Below are positions 1 through 9,400 of a stretch of 64,000 nucleotides of DNA, one piece after another. Source of the DNA: Paracyclopina nana (lineage: Eukaryota > Arthropoda > Copepoda > Cyclopoida > Cyclopettidae); contig JAGUCH010000003.1 of assembly GCA_019096065.1 (NCBI GenBank), positions 3,534,001 to 3,598,000 on the forward strand, in the 5' to 3' direction. The stretch's first letter is position 1. Every line of letters begins with the position of its first letter. The notes beneath the pieces were generated by a model that made no database searches, was not told the DNA's origin, and was given only the letters and a program-made list of their open reading frames with translations. Position numbers and translations under genes: made by a program.

Positions 1-98
1 GAAATGCAACCTTTTCAAAATCGTGCATAAAGACAAATTGATTTGTAAATCTTGTATGACTCTTACCTGAATGCAACTGGACTAAAGAATTTATCGAG

Positions 99-1614
99 CT
101 AGCTTTGGCGTTCTACTTTCATCACTTTTCCATCAAAAAGCACTTCGCTATCATCAAGCGCCTTTCGTTTCACTGGTTGCCTCTGGGAGTGGTTAGCATC
201 CATGTCTTTGGACGATTCTGCAGTTGCTTTTCGGTAGTTTTCAATAACCTCTATAGGTGGATAGGGAAAGCCCAAGTTTCTCAAGGACTCATAGCCAATG
301 ACACCAAAGGTGACCAACATCCTATTGGACTTTTCTAGGCTCTCCATAGTCCAATTTTTAAAAGTTGCTCTGGCATGAGAGTCAGACAGAGCCAAAAACT
401 CGAGCTGATCAGCGTTGAATAATTTCATCACAGACGCATTAATTGCAGATAAATGGCTGATTTGATCGTGTGCTGCCTGCAATTCAAGAGCATAGTCCTG
501 ATTTTCATCACCAGGGTCAAACTTTATGCTGTTGGCTCGTTGGATTTCCAAAGGATCATCAACGAAGGCTGCTGTGGGATCGTAGAAATCATCATCATCT
601 GAGCTATCCATTGAATTGGCCATGAGCGGATCACTGTCAGGCGACTCGTTGTTTGCAGACATGTATTCAATAATGTATGACTTGACTTGCCTAAAAAATA
701 TGTAATTTACCATTGAAGAATTTCAGCAAAGGGTTCAATTCTACCTGAAACACTGGCCCACGTAGAAATTGTGATTTTCTAACTCAAGGAATTTGGCAAT
801 ATCTTTGCTCATCTCATTCAAGGTGTTGTGACCAATAACTTGACCAATGAATAACGTCGCACCCTCTAATTTTCGCCTTCCCGTGTAAAAAACAGGGCCT
901 GATTTCAGCTCTAGATTAGGAACATCCTGGCACAAAGCCTCAAAGTAATTCTTGACAATTGAGGCATAACAAGGCGATTTGCTCCTATAAGGTATCATAA
1001 ACTTGACACTTCTTTCCCTCTTCTTGATTTTTCTTGGGGCGTATGTCACCTCAAAGCCCTTCGGCGTTTCCTTGATGTTTCGCATGTCTAAAGAGCGAAG
1101 ATCTTGGAATTTGACTTGACCACATAGGGAGAAAATGGCTGCAGCTTTGCGCACCAAATAGTAACGATTGTCGTCACTGGCTTCAATGAGAAATCTGTGG
1201 ATTTCTTTCTCTTTGAAGCACAACTTTTTCTTCTTGTTTGCACTCGCGTTTTCGTCACATTGGCAATCCTTAATGTACTCACTCAATAGAGCATATTGCT
1301 GAAAAGCAATCATCATTTCATTCCGCGAACACAAAAAAGGTTTTAAGAAGAAATACCTGCAGTTTGTGCTTGTGAAGGAGCTGAAAAACTTTGTTTAAGC
1401 AAGAGAAAAGGTTGTACAAAGACGAGCTGGAGAATTTGTCATTTTCCCTTTTGTTCTTGAAGTATTCGAGAAAATGGCGCTCGACTGGAACTTCATCTTC
1501 CGCCAAATTGGAAAAACTCACAAACTCATTCCAACATCTGATGTATTTTGAACGAGTCGTAGGATTCATGGATTCCATGAAGTGCTCAAACTTTGGGCTA
1601 CCTTTTTCCTCCAT
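99..1614 (-). CDS. Tyrosine-recombinase-like protein (Crypton-type), catalytic residues lost
   Basis: Three exons: 1614-1357, 1298-745 and 690-99, both introns GT-AG; 467 residues. Exon 1 matches the helical core-binding domain of eukaryotic tyrosine recombinases (a TRSKYIRCWNEF stretch, then SSSLYNLFSCLNKV). Exon 2 holds the start of the catalytic fold. Where active enzymes have a G-x-R motif this protein has CGQVKFQDLRSL, with K at the arginine position. Where they have GH-x-FRR it has YVGQCFR, with Q for H. Splicing then leads straight into VKSYIIEYM, so the usual segment between the HxxR box and the tyrosine box is absent although a Tyr is present. The rest of exon 3 is an acidic, low-complexity tail ending in a basic patch (QRQPVKRKALDD). 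The start was taken at MEEKG; an upstream in-frame start at 1701 is possible. It probably keeps DNA binding without recombinase activity (inference). Family call moderate; loss of active-site residues seen directly. Confidence 0.6.
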
Positions 1615-1919
1615 GGTTTTCAATTTCCAACATAAACGTACGTGAAGTTTTATCACTTTTATGACACTTGTAAACAAACCGGATCGAAAATATGTCGTCA
1701 CAAGAGCGAGAAATATAAATGAAGCGATCTAATCTATTTTGGGCTTTTCCAGTCCTAAGCGACCTCTCGATAGTTTATTTTGAGAAACGCCAAAATTATA
1801 TTTTTTCTCATGTTTTATCGCTTACTAGAAATTGAAGTTGATATTTCAGTGCTGAAGAGGTTTAAATAAATACATGACGTTAGTCATCACAAATACCAAT
1901 ATATTGAATAAGCGGACTG

Positions 1920-2738
1920 CTACCCGCCTAAGCGGTTCCCTTGACCCCATTGGTGACCTCTGAATCGTGGACCATCGTTGCCATCTCCAGCAGCTTGAGC
2001 AGCACTTGGAGCTTGACCATACATTTCCCCACCTCGGCTGGGGAACAAGTTGTACAAGAACTGAGGAGTTGACAGCAGGCTTGGTCCACCGAAATCTTGA
2101 GGGTACTTGAACATCAAGAAGAAATACAAATGACCCACAAGGATTCCGATGAGCTCCATGACGCCCCCGCCAGAAATGACAACGTTGAATGCGAACAAAA
2201 CCCATGGCAAGTACATGGCTTTGAACTGAGTGCCGAACCAAAAGTTGACGATGGTGTCTTTGTTCAACTGGCACCAGATGTAGAGCACGGCCAGGACCAA
2301 GGGATCCATCAGGACCATGATGTTCATAAATAATGCAACGATGGTGGAGCAGATCCAAAGAAAGCCGAGCATAAATGCATAATCTGCTGGTCGCCCCGCA
2401 AAAACTCCCGTTTCCAATCTAAGAATTAATCCGCATTATTTGATTTCTTCCATTTCCTACATTATGAATACATACCTAAGAGAGTAGTTGTACAAAAAGT
2501 ACAGGTTGATGAGGAAATGAAATCCGGTCTTTGGTGTCAAAGGGTAGTAGAAAATGGCTGTGAAAGGCCTCCATATGTGGAATTTGTACCACAAGGGCTC
2601 CCAGAACAAGACTAGCCAATGAGCTGGCAGAATTCCAAACCTTCCTAGCAAGGTTAACAAAACGGTGCCACCAAACCAGTGTCTGGTAAAAAAAGGCAAG
2701 CTCTTGAACCAATCTTGAATATCTCCTCCCATTGGCAT
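1920..2738 (-). CDS. DERL1: Derlin-1
   Basis: Two exons: 2738-2476 and 2418-1920; the join falls at YNYSLR/LETGVFAGRPADY, which aligns with metazoan derlin-1. About 253 residues, the usual family length. It begins MPMGGDIQDWFKSLP, followed by the derlin core with several membrane helices (GTVLLTLLGRFGILPAHW, IWRPFTAIFYYPL, LINLYFLYNYS) and the conserved LNKDTIVNFWFGTQFKAMYL and STPQFLYNLFPSRGG stretches. The C-terminus GHQWGQGNRLGG is the typical derlin-1 p97-binding tail. Derlins are rhomboid-like pseudoproteases of the ER membrane that serve in retrotranslocation of misfolded proteins (ERAD). Several ORFs read on other frames here are shadows. The recombinase-like gene lies downstream on the same strand; nothing suggests a shared function. 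Confidence 0.95.
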
Positions 2739-2759
2739 CTTCTGCAATTTTTAAGACGG

Positions 2760-3505
2760 CTTTAGCAATACTAACAACAATATAGAAAATAATAGGATTG
2801 ACATTACGTTTTACGCGCGTTCTTCAGGAGATAATCAATCGACTCCAGGATAATGATTTTATGGCCAATTCAGTTCTAGTTGATATGAAGCACAAAAGGT
2901 GAGTTCCAGAAGCTATCACAAGATTTCGAGGCGATCGTGATTCACTAAGCTACATCATCACTTCACTGTCCAATGTTTTGATTTTTTGCTGTTGCAGAGT
3001 TTGTAACTGCTCTCGTTAAATGGCATCGATTTTCCAAGTCTATCAATACTGCCTCTAGATCGAAGCTCATTATGCAAGCGTCGTTTAGCTTGAGTTGGAT
3101 GTCTGGGTCTGATTTTCTATTTATCCAAATTTTCGCCCCCTTTTTTCAAGCCCTATTTAATTATTAACTAGGAAAGCAATGAAGCTTTTTGCCCAAAAAA
3201 TTTAGAAACGGTTTGTGTAAAAATTGAGAAGCTGACGTGTTGCCGGAGCAGTAAATTGCTGATTTAAAACGGGCTAAGTGATGCAATATTTCACTATAAT
3301 TACAATAATTGCTTTACTTGGGCGCTTGCTTGAGGTAGAAGTTTTTGGAAAACCAATGGTAAAGCGCAAGATCATGCATCTGCTTCACTTAACTTTGTGG
3401 GAGCATCGTTTTGACCATTTAGAATCCCACGTTAAAAGTTTTTGTTATGAAGCAATTGTTACCATACAGAGTCCCATCCTTTTTACCTCTCGTCATTTGC
3501 CCTAC
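2760..3505. other. AT-rich intergenic DNA upstream of derlin-1
   Basis: About 0.75 kb with no coding exon I can support. It contains the derlin-1 upstream region. Small ORFs (for example 3278-3514) have no recognisable product. Confidence 0.5.
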
Positions 3506-3912
3506 CCCCACTAAGTGTTTCGCCTTACCTTCAGTTGGATCTAAGTTGGATGTAAGTTGGATTTGGTAAGCCTTAATGCCAAGTTTTTTATATAGTGATA
3601 TGTGACATATAAGTTGGTCATGTAAGTTGAAGATCATTTTTAAAATTTCTCTGAAATAACTATTTATTGCATCTTATAAATTCAATTATAAGTTGAAAAA
3701 TTTCGGTAATGTAAGTTGTCAGAAAAACATTAGTTTTGCTCAATGTCAAATTATAAAGTTGATTATAATTTGTTTATACACCATTGTAATCTGAAAATCA
3801 GTCGCTTGAAAAAAATAGTCATTTTCATATTGCTATATACCATAGAATGTTTTATTTAATGCAATTCATAGGTTGAATGAGAAATAAGCATTTGATATTT
3901 TGTTGAAATAAC

Positions 3913-4196
3913 CCAACCAGAAATTTTCCTAAGTTTTCTGAAAGTTATTGTAACGTGTTAGCACTCCTTCGTTTTACCCAGGTTGAGTTTATGTCATTAT
4001 GTAACATTAACTTCCATACCACCTAAGTAAAAAAATTGGAAAAAATCGAATGTGACAAGGAAAATGGGTGTTTTCGATTTTACCTAGGTGTCAAGGCAGT
4101 TAATGTTACATAATGACTAAAACTCAATGTTGATAAAACGTATAAGTTTCACTGAGAGTTTTTTTGGTGTATGAGGGCTCAGAATTTCTGGTTGGG
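3913..4196. mobile_element. MITE with CCCAACCAGAAAT terminal inverted repeats
   Basis: The 13-bp ends CCCAACCAGAAAT and ATTTCTGGTTGGG are exact inverses, 284 bp apart. The interior is also partly self-complementary (TTAATGTTACATAATGAC against GTCATTATGTAACATTAA), so the whole unit folds back. A partial second copy lies at 26160-26349. No clear target duplication was seen. Confidence 0.65.
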
Positions 4197-4209
4197 AAGG
4201 TAATATTGC

Positions 4210-4690
4210 CATTATCAAACTTGAACACTTGATACAATCCCTCTCTGCTTGGAGCAGCTCTAGCTTCTCATAGTCAAGAACTGTCTTGTCATCTCTTTCA
4301 GTAGTTGTTTCCTCTTCTGCTCTCTTAGAAGAAGGCTTGTCCCTTTGAAGTAATTATCAGCTGATTATTAATTTTTTTCATTTGAAATGTACCTTTGCTA
4401 AGACATATTCAAATGGAAACTTCATAGGAGACGATACAAATGGCGCCTTGGATTGGATAGGGTTGGTCACCAAACACTGAACTTTCATGCCGATCGCTAG
4501 GTCGCTCCTCTTACTTGAAAACCCAACCATTGGATTGAAGTTGACTATTTCCAAAATCGGGTTTTTTAAGCATACCAAAGCATCATCCAAAGCCAAGTGG
4601 GTGACAGGCAGGCTTTTTATCAAATAAATTACAATCACCTGAGTGTATTCTGCTCCAGGAATCTCAGGAGACAAGCTTTTTGCATCTTGA
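4210..4690 (-). pseudogene. Fragment of an unrecognised host-like gene inside the CCCCAC element
   Basis: The stretch 4674-4392 reads as a convincing coding segment (SLPVTHLALDDALVC, NFNPMVGFSSKRSDLAIG, SPMKFPFEYVLAK) followed by a GTACAT donor-like site. About 50 nt on, 4343-4210 again reads open in a lysine/glutamate-rich frame (SSKRAEEETTTERDD, LDYEKLELLQAERD) and stops abruptly at the MITE border. The only acceptor giving a continuous frame is poor, and no start or end is visible. I do not recognise the protein. It is either a captured host-gene piece or the remains of the element's own gene. Confidence 0.35.
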
Positions 4691-5310
4691 ACGTTGGATT
4701 GCAGTGATTTTTAATGATTTTATCTTTGTAGGCAGTTTTTTTAACTTTGGTTTTATCCACCTTTGATTTGGCGAATTTATTTATTATTTTGGCAGCTGAA
4801 TATTTCAGCAGCTGAATTCATTGGGGTCAATTGTTAAATTATTGGTCACCTTAAAACCATCCCTTATAAGCAACTGAAAAATTCAATTGCAATTGGTTTT
4901 GTAAGTTGTCCATTGGTCAAATTATTGTAATTTGTGATGATTTCATTTATCACCAAATTATTTCCATAAATTATAATAATTTGAAAATAATTTGTGTCAG
5001 TTACGGCCAACTTATTCGATTGGCAAATAAGTTGAAAATTATACTTTTATAAGTCATGATAGACAAATTATCGGCCATAAATTACAGTAATTTTTAGGTA
5101 AGCCAAAAATCAGTTTGGCGGCAAGAGCGAAAACACTTAGTGGGGACACAGTAAGGTGGTCGTAAACCCCCAACATGTACATTTTTTCTGAAGGCTTTTC
5201 AGGGCTGCATATGCCTAATTTGATTCCGGCGCCCATCACAACAAAAGAATTTGAAAACGGGTTGTCTAAAACCTGCGTTGACCCGCACCAAGATGCACCG
5301 ACCCGATATT

Positions 5311-5380
5311 TCCCTGACAAGCCCAACCGCGATTCAAAGCGGAGAACACGGTTTGCAGTTCTTGTATACTTTTTGATCCC
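5311..5380 (+). repeat. First copy of a ~70 bp direct repeat flanking the 5498-6039 MITE
   Basis: Begins TTCCCTGACAAGCCCAACC and recurs at 6064-6136 with roughly 85% identity by eye. The two copies lie on either side of the 542-bp inverted-repeat element. Origin unknown; the open frames across this region look spurious. Confidence 0.5.
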
Positions 5381-5497
5381 AAATGATCCTAATGATCCCA
5401 CCCAAAATGAAAGACAGATAAAAAATATGGGAGTCAGGTACTTAGGCAAAGTTTCGCGCATTGCTCAGCAAACCCCAGTTCACTTGACTGCAGAGAA

Positions 5498-6039
5498 GGG
5501 TCACTCCTAACAAAAAAGTTGCATCCATTTCATAGAAACAATAGTCGAATCGACCATCAGAAATTCATCTCCAAATTGCTTCCAAAGCTTCAAAAATACT
5601 CTCTTTTATGTTTTTGGGTTGCATAAATAATAAGTTCTTTTATGTAGCTTCAGATTTCCTTATGAATTCTGTACAAAATGGTTGCTTGAAAATAAGGAAC
5701 GAGTAATTTTTCTCCACTTCCCTTGGACTTCAGCATTCCTCAAAAATACTTTCTAAAAAACACAAGCTGGACAATTTGGAATGATTGTTCATATATCTGC
5801 AATCTTTTGAGATTTGGTGCAATTTTTGTAAGCTATTCTATGGCTATTTTTTGGTATATTTGCATGTTTTGATCAAGTAAGGCCAATGCCTGCTTAAAAA
5901 TCTAATAATATGACATTTTTCTGGGTAAGGAATGAGTTTCATACGATTCATCAAGTTAGGGGAATTTTTACCAGTTTTGAAGTTACAGTGCATTTTTGCG
6001 TATCTTTCACTGATGCGACTTTCTTATTAGGAGTGATCC
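5498..6039. mobile_element. MITE with GGGTCACTCCTAA-type inverted ends
   Basis: The left end (GGGTCACTCCTAACAAAAAA...) and the reverse complement of the right end (GGATCACTCCTAATAAGAAA...) agree over about 28 bp with five differences, bounding 542 bp of non-coding AT-rich sequence. The element sits between two copies of a repeated sequence (see 5311-5380 and 6067-6136). No transposase and no clear target duplication. Confidence 0.5.
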
Positions 6040-6063
6040 TATTGTGGACCGCGGTAAAATGAC

Positions 6064-6136
6064 ATTTCCCTGACAAGCCCAACCATGATTCAAAGTGGAG
6101 AACACACTTTGCAGTCCTTGTACATAATTTGATTTC
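6064..6136 (+). repeat. Second copy of the ~70 bp direct repeat
   Basis: Matches 5311-5380 (TTCCCTGACAAGCCCAACC, then CAAAGTGGAGAACAC). Between this copy and the kinase start at 6462 nothing else was recognised. Confidence 0.5.
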
Positions 6137-6461
6137 GGTAAAAATTAAATGTCCCTGGTATGCTAAACTGCGTGAGAAAGTTGTTTATTTTTATACTATT
6201 ATGACTTCGTAACTTATAATTTGTTAAGATTAACCGTGCATCAAAGCATTGAGAAAGGCAGGTTTTCATTGCATTTGTAGACTGGCTCTGCAGACGCTGC
6301 TCTGCTGAAAATCCCAAATCTTGTCCATAAAGGCCGCTGGGGTCGCCCTACGTCAATGCTTTTGTTATGATACTTATGTGATATATTGACTGACTGTGTC
6401 TTTCCGTCTGTGATAAGATAGCAAAGAATTCGGTGATAAGCCATAATCCTTAGTCACAAAA

Positions 6462-9400
6462 ATGGCTTCTGATCCAGGAGTTAGGTATTTTATAGAATGT
6501 AAGCAAGATAAAATTAGCTTCTATATATTTCCTGTAGTGAACTTCTGGAAGGTGAGGAGTCTTTAAGATTCCTCAAGGATTACAATCCAGTTGAGCTTCT
6601 TGGGTCGGGAGGATTTGGCGTAGTTTTTGAGGCACAGGTCAAGCTGACTTCAAAAAGTTATGCAGTGAAGATCACAAAATTCGCAGACGATGATAAAGAA
6701 AAAACCATGAGAGAGATAGATGCTCTCAGCCAATTGCGACATGATAATATTGTCATGTATGCAACCGCATGGACAGAAGAAAATACTGAAGGTGGGCCAT
6801 AAAAAATGTTTTAAAAATTACCTTAGAGCGAGAGAGAATTGAAAAAGAGTGGCTTCTCATGATTAGGATGGGGTGAAAAGCTTATCCAAAAGTTAAAGAT
6901 AGGGGAAAGTCAACTGACAGCTAGGGAGTTTCTGGAAGGAAAATCTGATCTTGAGCCAGACGATGGTGATGGTTCATCAGACGAGTCGGATTTTGAGGGC
7001 TTGGACGACAGTGGTGGCCTGACAGAGGCCTCTGCTGAAGCTCATTCAACTGAGGAGATTTTGCATGACATGTCAGGAACCAATCTTCTCTACATAGTCA
7101 TGGAGCTGTGTGAGAAGAGAACGCTTGAGGACTACCTGAGGGAAGGCAAAAGAAATGTGAAGGACTCTTGGCTGTTTTTCCAGCAAATATGTCTAGGAGT
7201 TGAATACATCCACAGCAAACTGCTTATTCATAGGTAAATATGAAAATAATTTGCTGTTAGAGCATCCGTTACAAATTTCAAATTACCTCAGAGACCTGAA
7301 GCCTTCCAATATCTTCTTTGGGAAGGATGGAAAACTAAAGATTGGTGACTTTGGACTAGCTAAGAGTGCATCATTGAGCCAAGAAGAGGAAGTCTCGTAC
7401 TGTCATGGTGCCAATAATCATAACCATACTTTTGATGTTGGCACCACTTTCTACATGAGCCCAGAGCAGATAAAAAGGCAGCCGTATGACCACAAAGTGG
7501 ACATATTTGCAATGGGACTTATTCTTATGGAGTTGTTGAATAACTTTTCGACAACCATGGAAAAACTCAATTTTCTTCAGTCAAAGGTGAAGAGCAGGTT
7601 CCATTTCAACGCTCCGCCGGATGATATCGACTTCATTCGTGAAATGATATGCGAGACTCCAGCAAAACGCCCTGAAGCTAGCGAATTACTCAACAATGAA
7701 AAGGTAGACAGAGCCCACAAATCGGGAGTAGCCATCGTGAACATAGTTCACAACAGAAAATTGGCATTCACCGCCAAGGATTTGGGGTCAGCTACGCTTG
7801 ACTATGGCAGACCCAAGTAAGTTAATAAGGGTGAACTTTTTAGGTTAGGAAGTCAGGTCCCCCACCAATTTTTTCAAGATGAGATTTGACAGAAAAGTAG
7901 TACTTGGATTTTCTATCCGGGGCTTATGCTGGACTAAACACTCTAGTGTTTATGCTGGACTAACTTATAAGTAGAAAAGTGCATAGGTCGGTAATAAGTG
8001 TCACTAGTCGAAACTGGCCGGGCCGGGCCAGCCAGCTTTGTAGACAGGAACAGGTTCACTTTGTAGTTTTTGACTAAACAACTTGTTCCGCCTATTAAGT
8101 GTTCAGGTTATGTGGATGGCTTGTTGTGCACTCTTATAATAACTCTATTGCCGTACTAGTAAAAATCGACAAATCTAGTAAGTCAAGAGTAAGTGTTTTT
8201 TTCAGCTGGTGCTGCCCCTGCCCACGCACTCGCATAGCCACGCCCACCCTAGCATCGTTGCCCTGATGCAGGCCCATTGCAGGCCCATTACAGGCCGTAG
8301 GCATGCCTGTTAGGCATAGACACAACTCTGTTTATTAAAGATAAGAAATTTATTTTCATATCAGAGATGCAAATAAATAAATTGACGTCTTATAGGATAA
8401 GAGATCTTCTTGTCTTCTCCTGCTCATGTCAATGTAGTCACACGAAAAATTTGCATAAGATGTCATCTGTCATCTTCATCAACTGATCAGCCGGACTCAG
8501 AGGATTCGCTCAACAAGAGTGTAGGCACTTCCTGTAAAAGTAAAAGGTTATAAGTGAGTTTGCTAAAGACATAGCAATATTTAGAACAAGTTAGGTATCA
8601 TTTCAATGGGCTTACAGGAGGGACAGTCGTGGAGGACGATGCTGTAGGAGGTTCAGTTGTTCGTGCTCTCTTTGACATGGACGGTCCTGAGTCCTGGAAC
8701 AGCACAAAAGTAGTAAGTAACTATTAACATGCAATACTGATAATAGATGGCTTACTTCATCATCGGTGCCAGAGGAGGTGTCACTGTCGTCGTCAGACAA
8801 GATGTCTTCCTCTTGAAGAATGGCCTTTTTGGCAGCTTCTTTGGCCTTCGCAGTGGAACCAGAAGGGTAAGTCACCTTCTTCACTGGGCTTCGTCTTTTC
8901 CCAGGCTTGCTCTCGTCAACAGCCATGACAATGTCCGGCAAGTAGTTCACTGCATCAGCATTAAAGGCTTGCACCAATGGAGTGATGTCATCTCCTATCT
9001 CGTGGAGGACTTGAGCATGCAGTTGGGGGAACTGAAAGCAGAAAACATGAGGTGCACTACTACTCATGACTACTTCTTTCGAGAACCTACCTCAGGGACA
9101 AATTCCATCCGATCCCAGGTCATCGTCTTGAAATCCTCGCCGTTCAAATGACCAGCAACGAGGATAAGCTTGATCATAGTCTTAGGATCTTCAATTTCCA
9201 TGGAGCATTTGTAGCTCAGTTCCTTAAAGATATCTTGGAATTCAGGCATAGTCATGTTTTGGTTCAAAGTTCCAGCCAATTCATCTTTGAGTCCTGCCTT
9301 CAACTCGGCTCGTTTCTTAGTGGCCAGCATGTGCTCCTCATAAGTTGGGATGACCATGTTCAGAGGGTGAGTGTGCTTGTTCCACTCACGGAACTCAAAG

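Larger units (their letters stand above)
3506..5145. mobile_element. Non-autonomous inverted-repeat DNA transposon with CCCCAC ends
   Basis: The left end reads CCCCACTAAGTGTTTCGCC and the right end is its reverse complement (CCCCACTAAGTGTTTTCGC), enclosing 1640 bp. Both sides carry a 2-bp AC match that could be a target duplication, though 2 bp is weak. The subterminal DNA is AT-rich and carries the short word TAAGTTG several times on the left and its complement on the right, as in CACTA-type subterminal repeats. Inside lie a MITE (3913-4196) and a gene fragment (4210-4690). The first six bases match the ends of the 7.5 kb element at 7860-15352, so this may be a small relative mobilised by it (inference). 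Confidence 0.55.

Noticed and set aside
5054-5510. Overlapping open frames of 135 and 111 codons on opposite strands
   Set aside because: They lie across a repeated DNA segment (copy at 6064-6136), have no domain or splice context, and mirror each other; most likely chance frames in a repeat.
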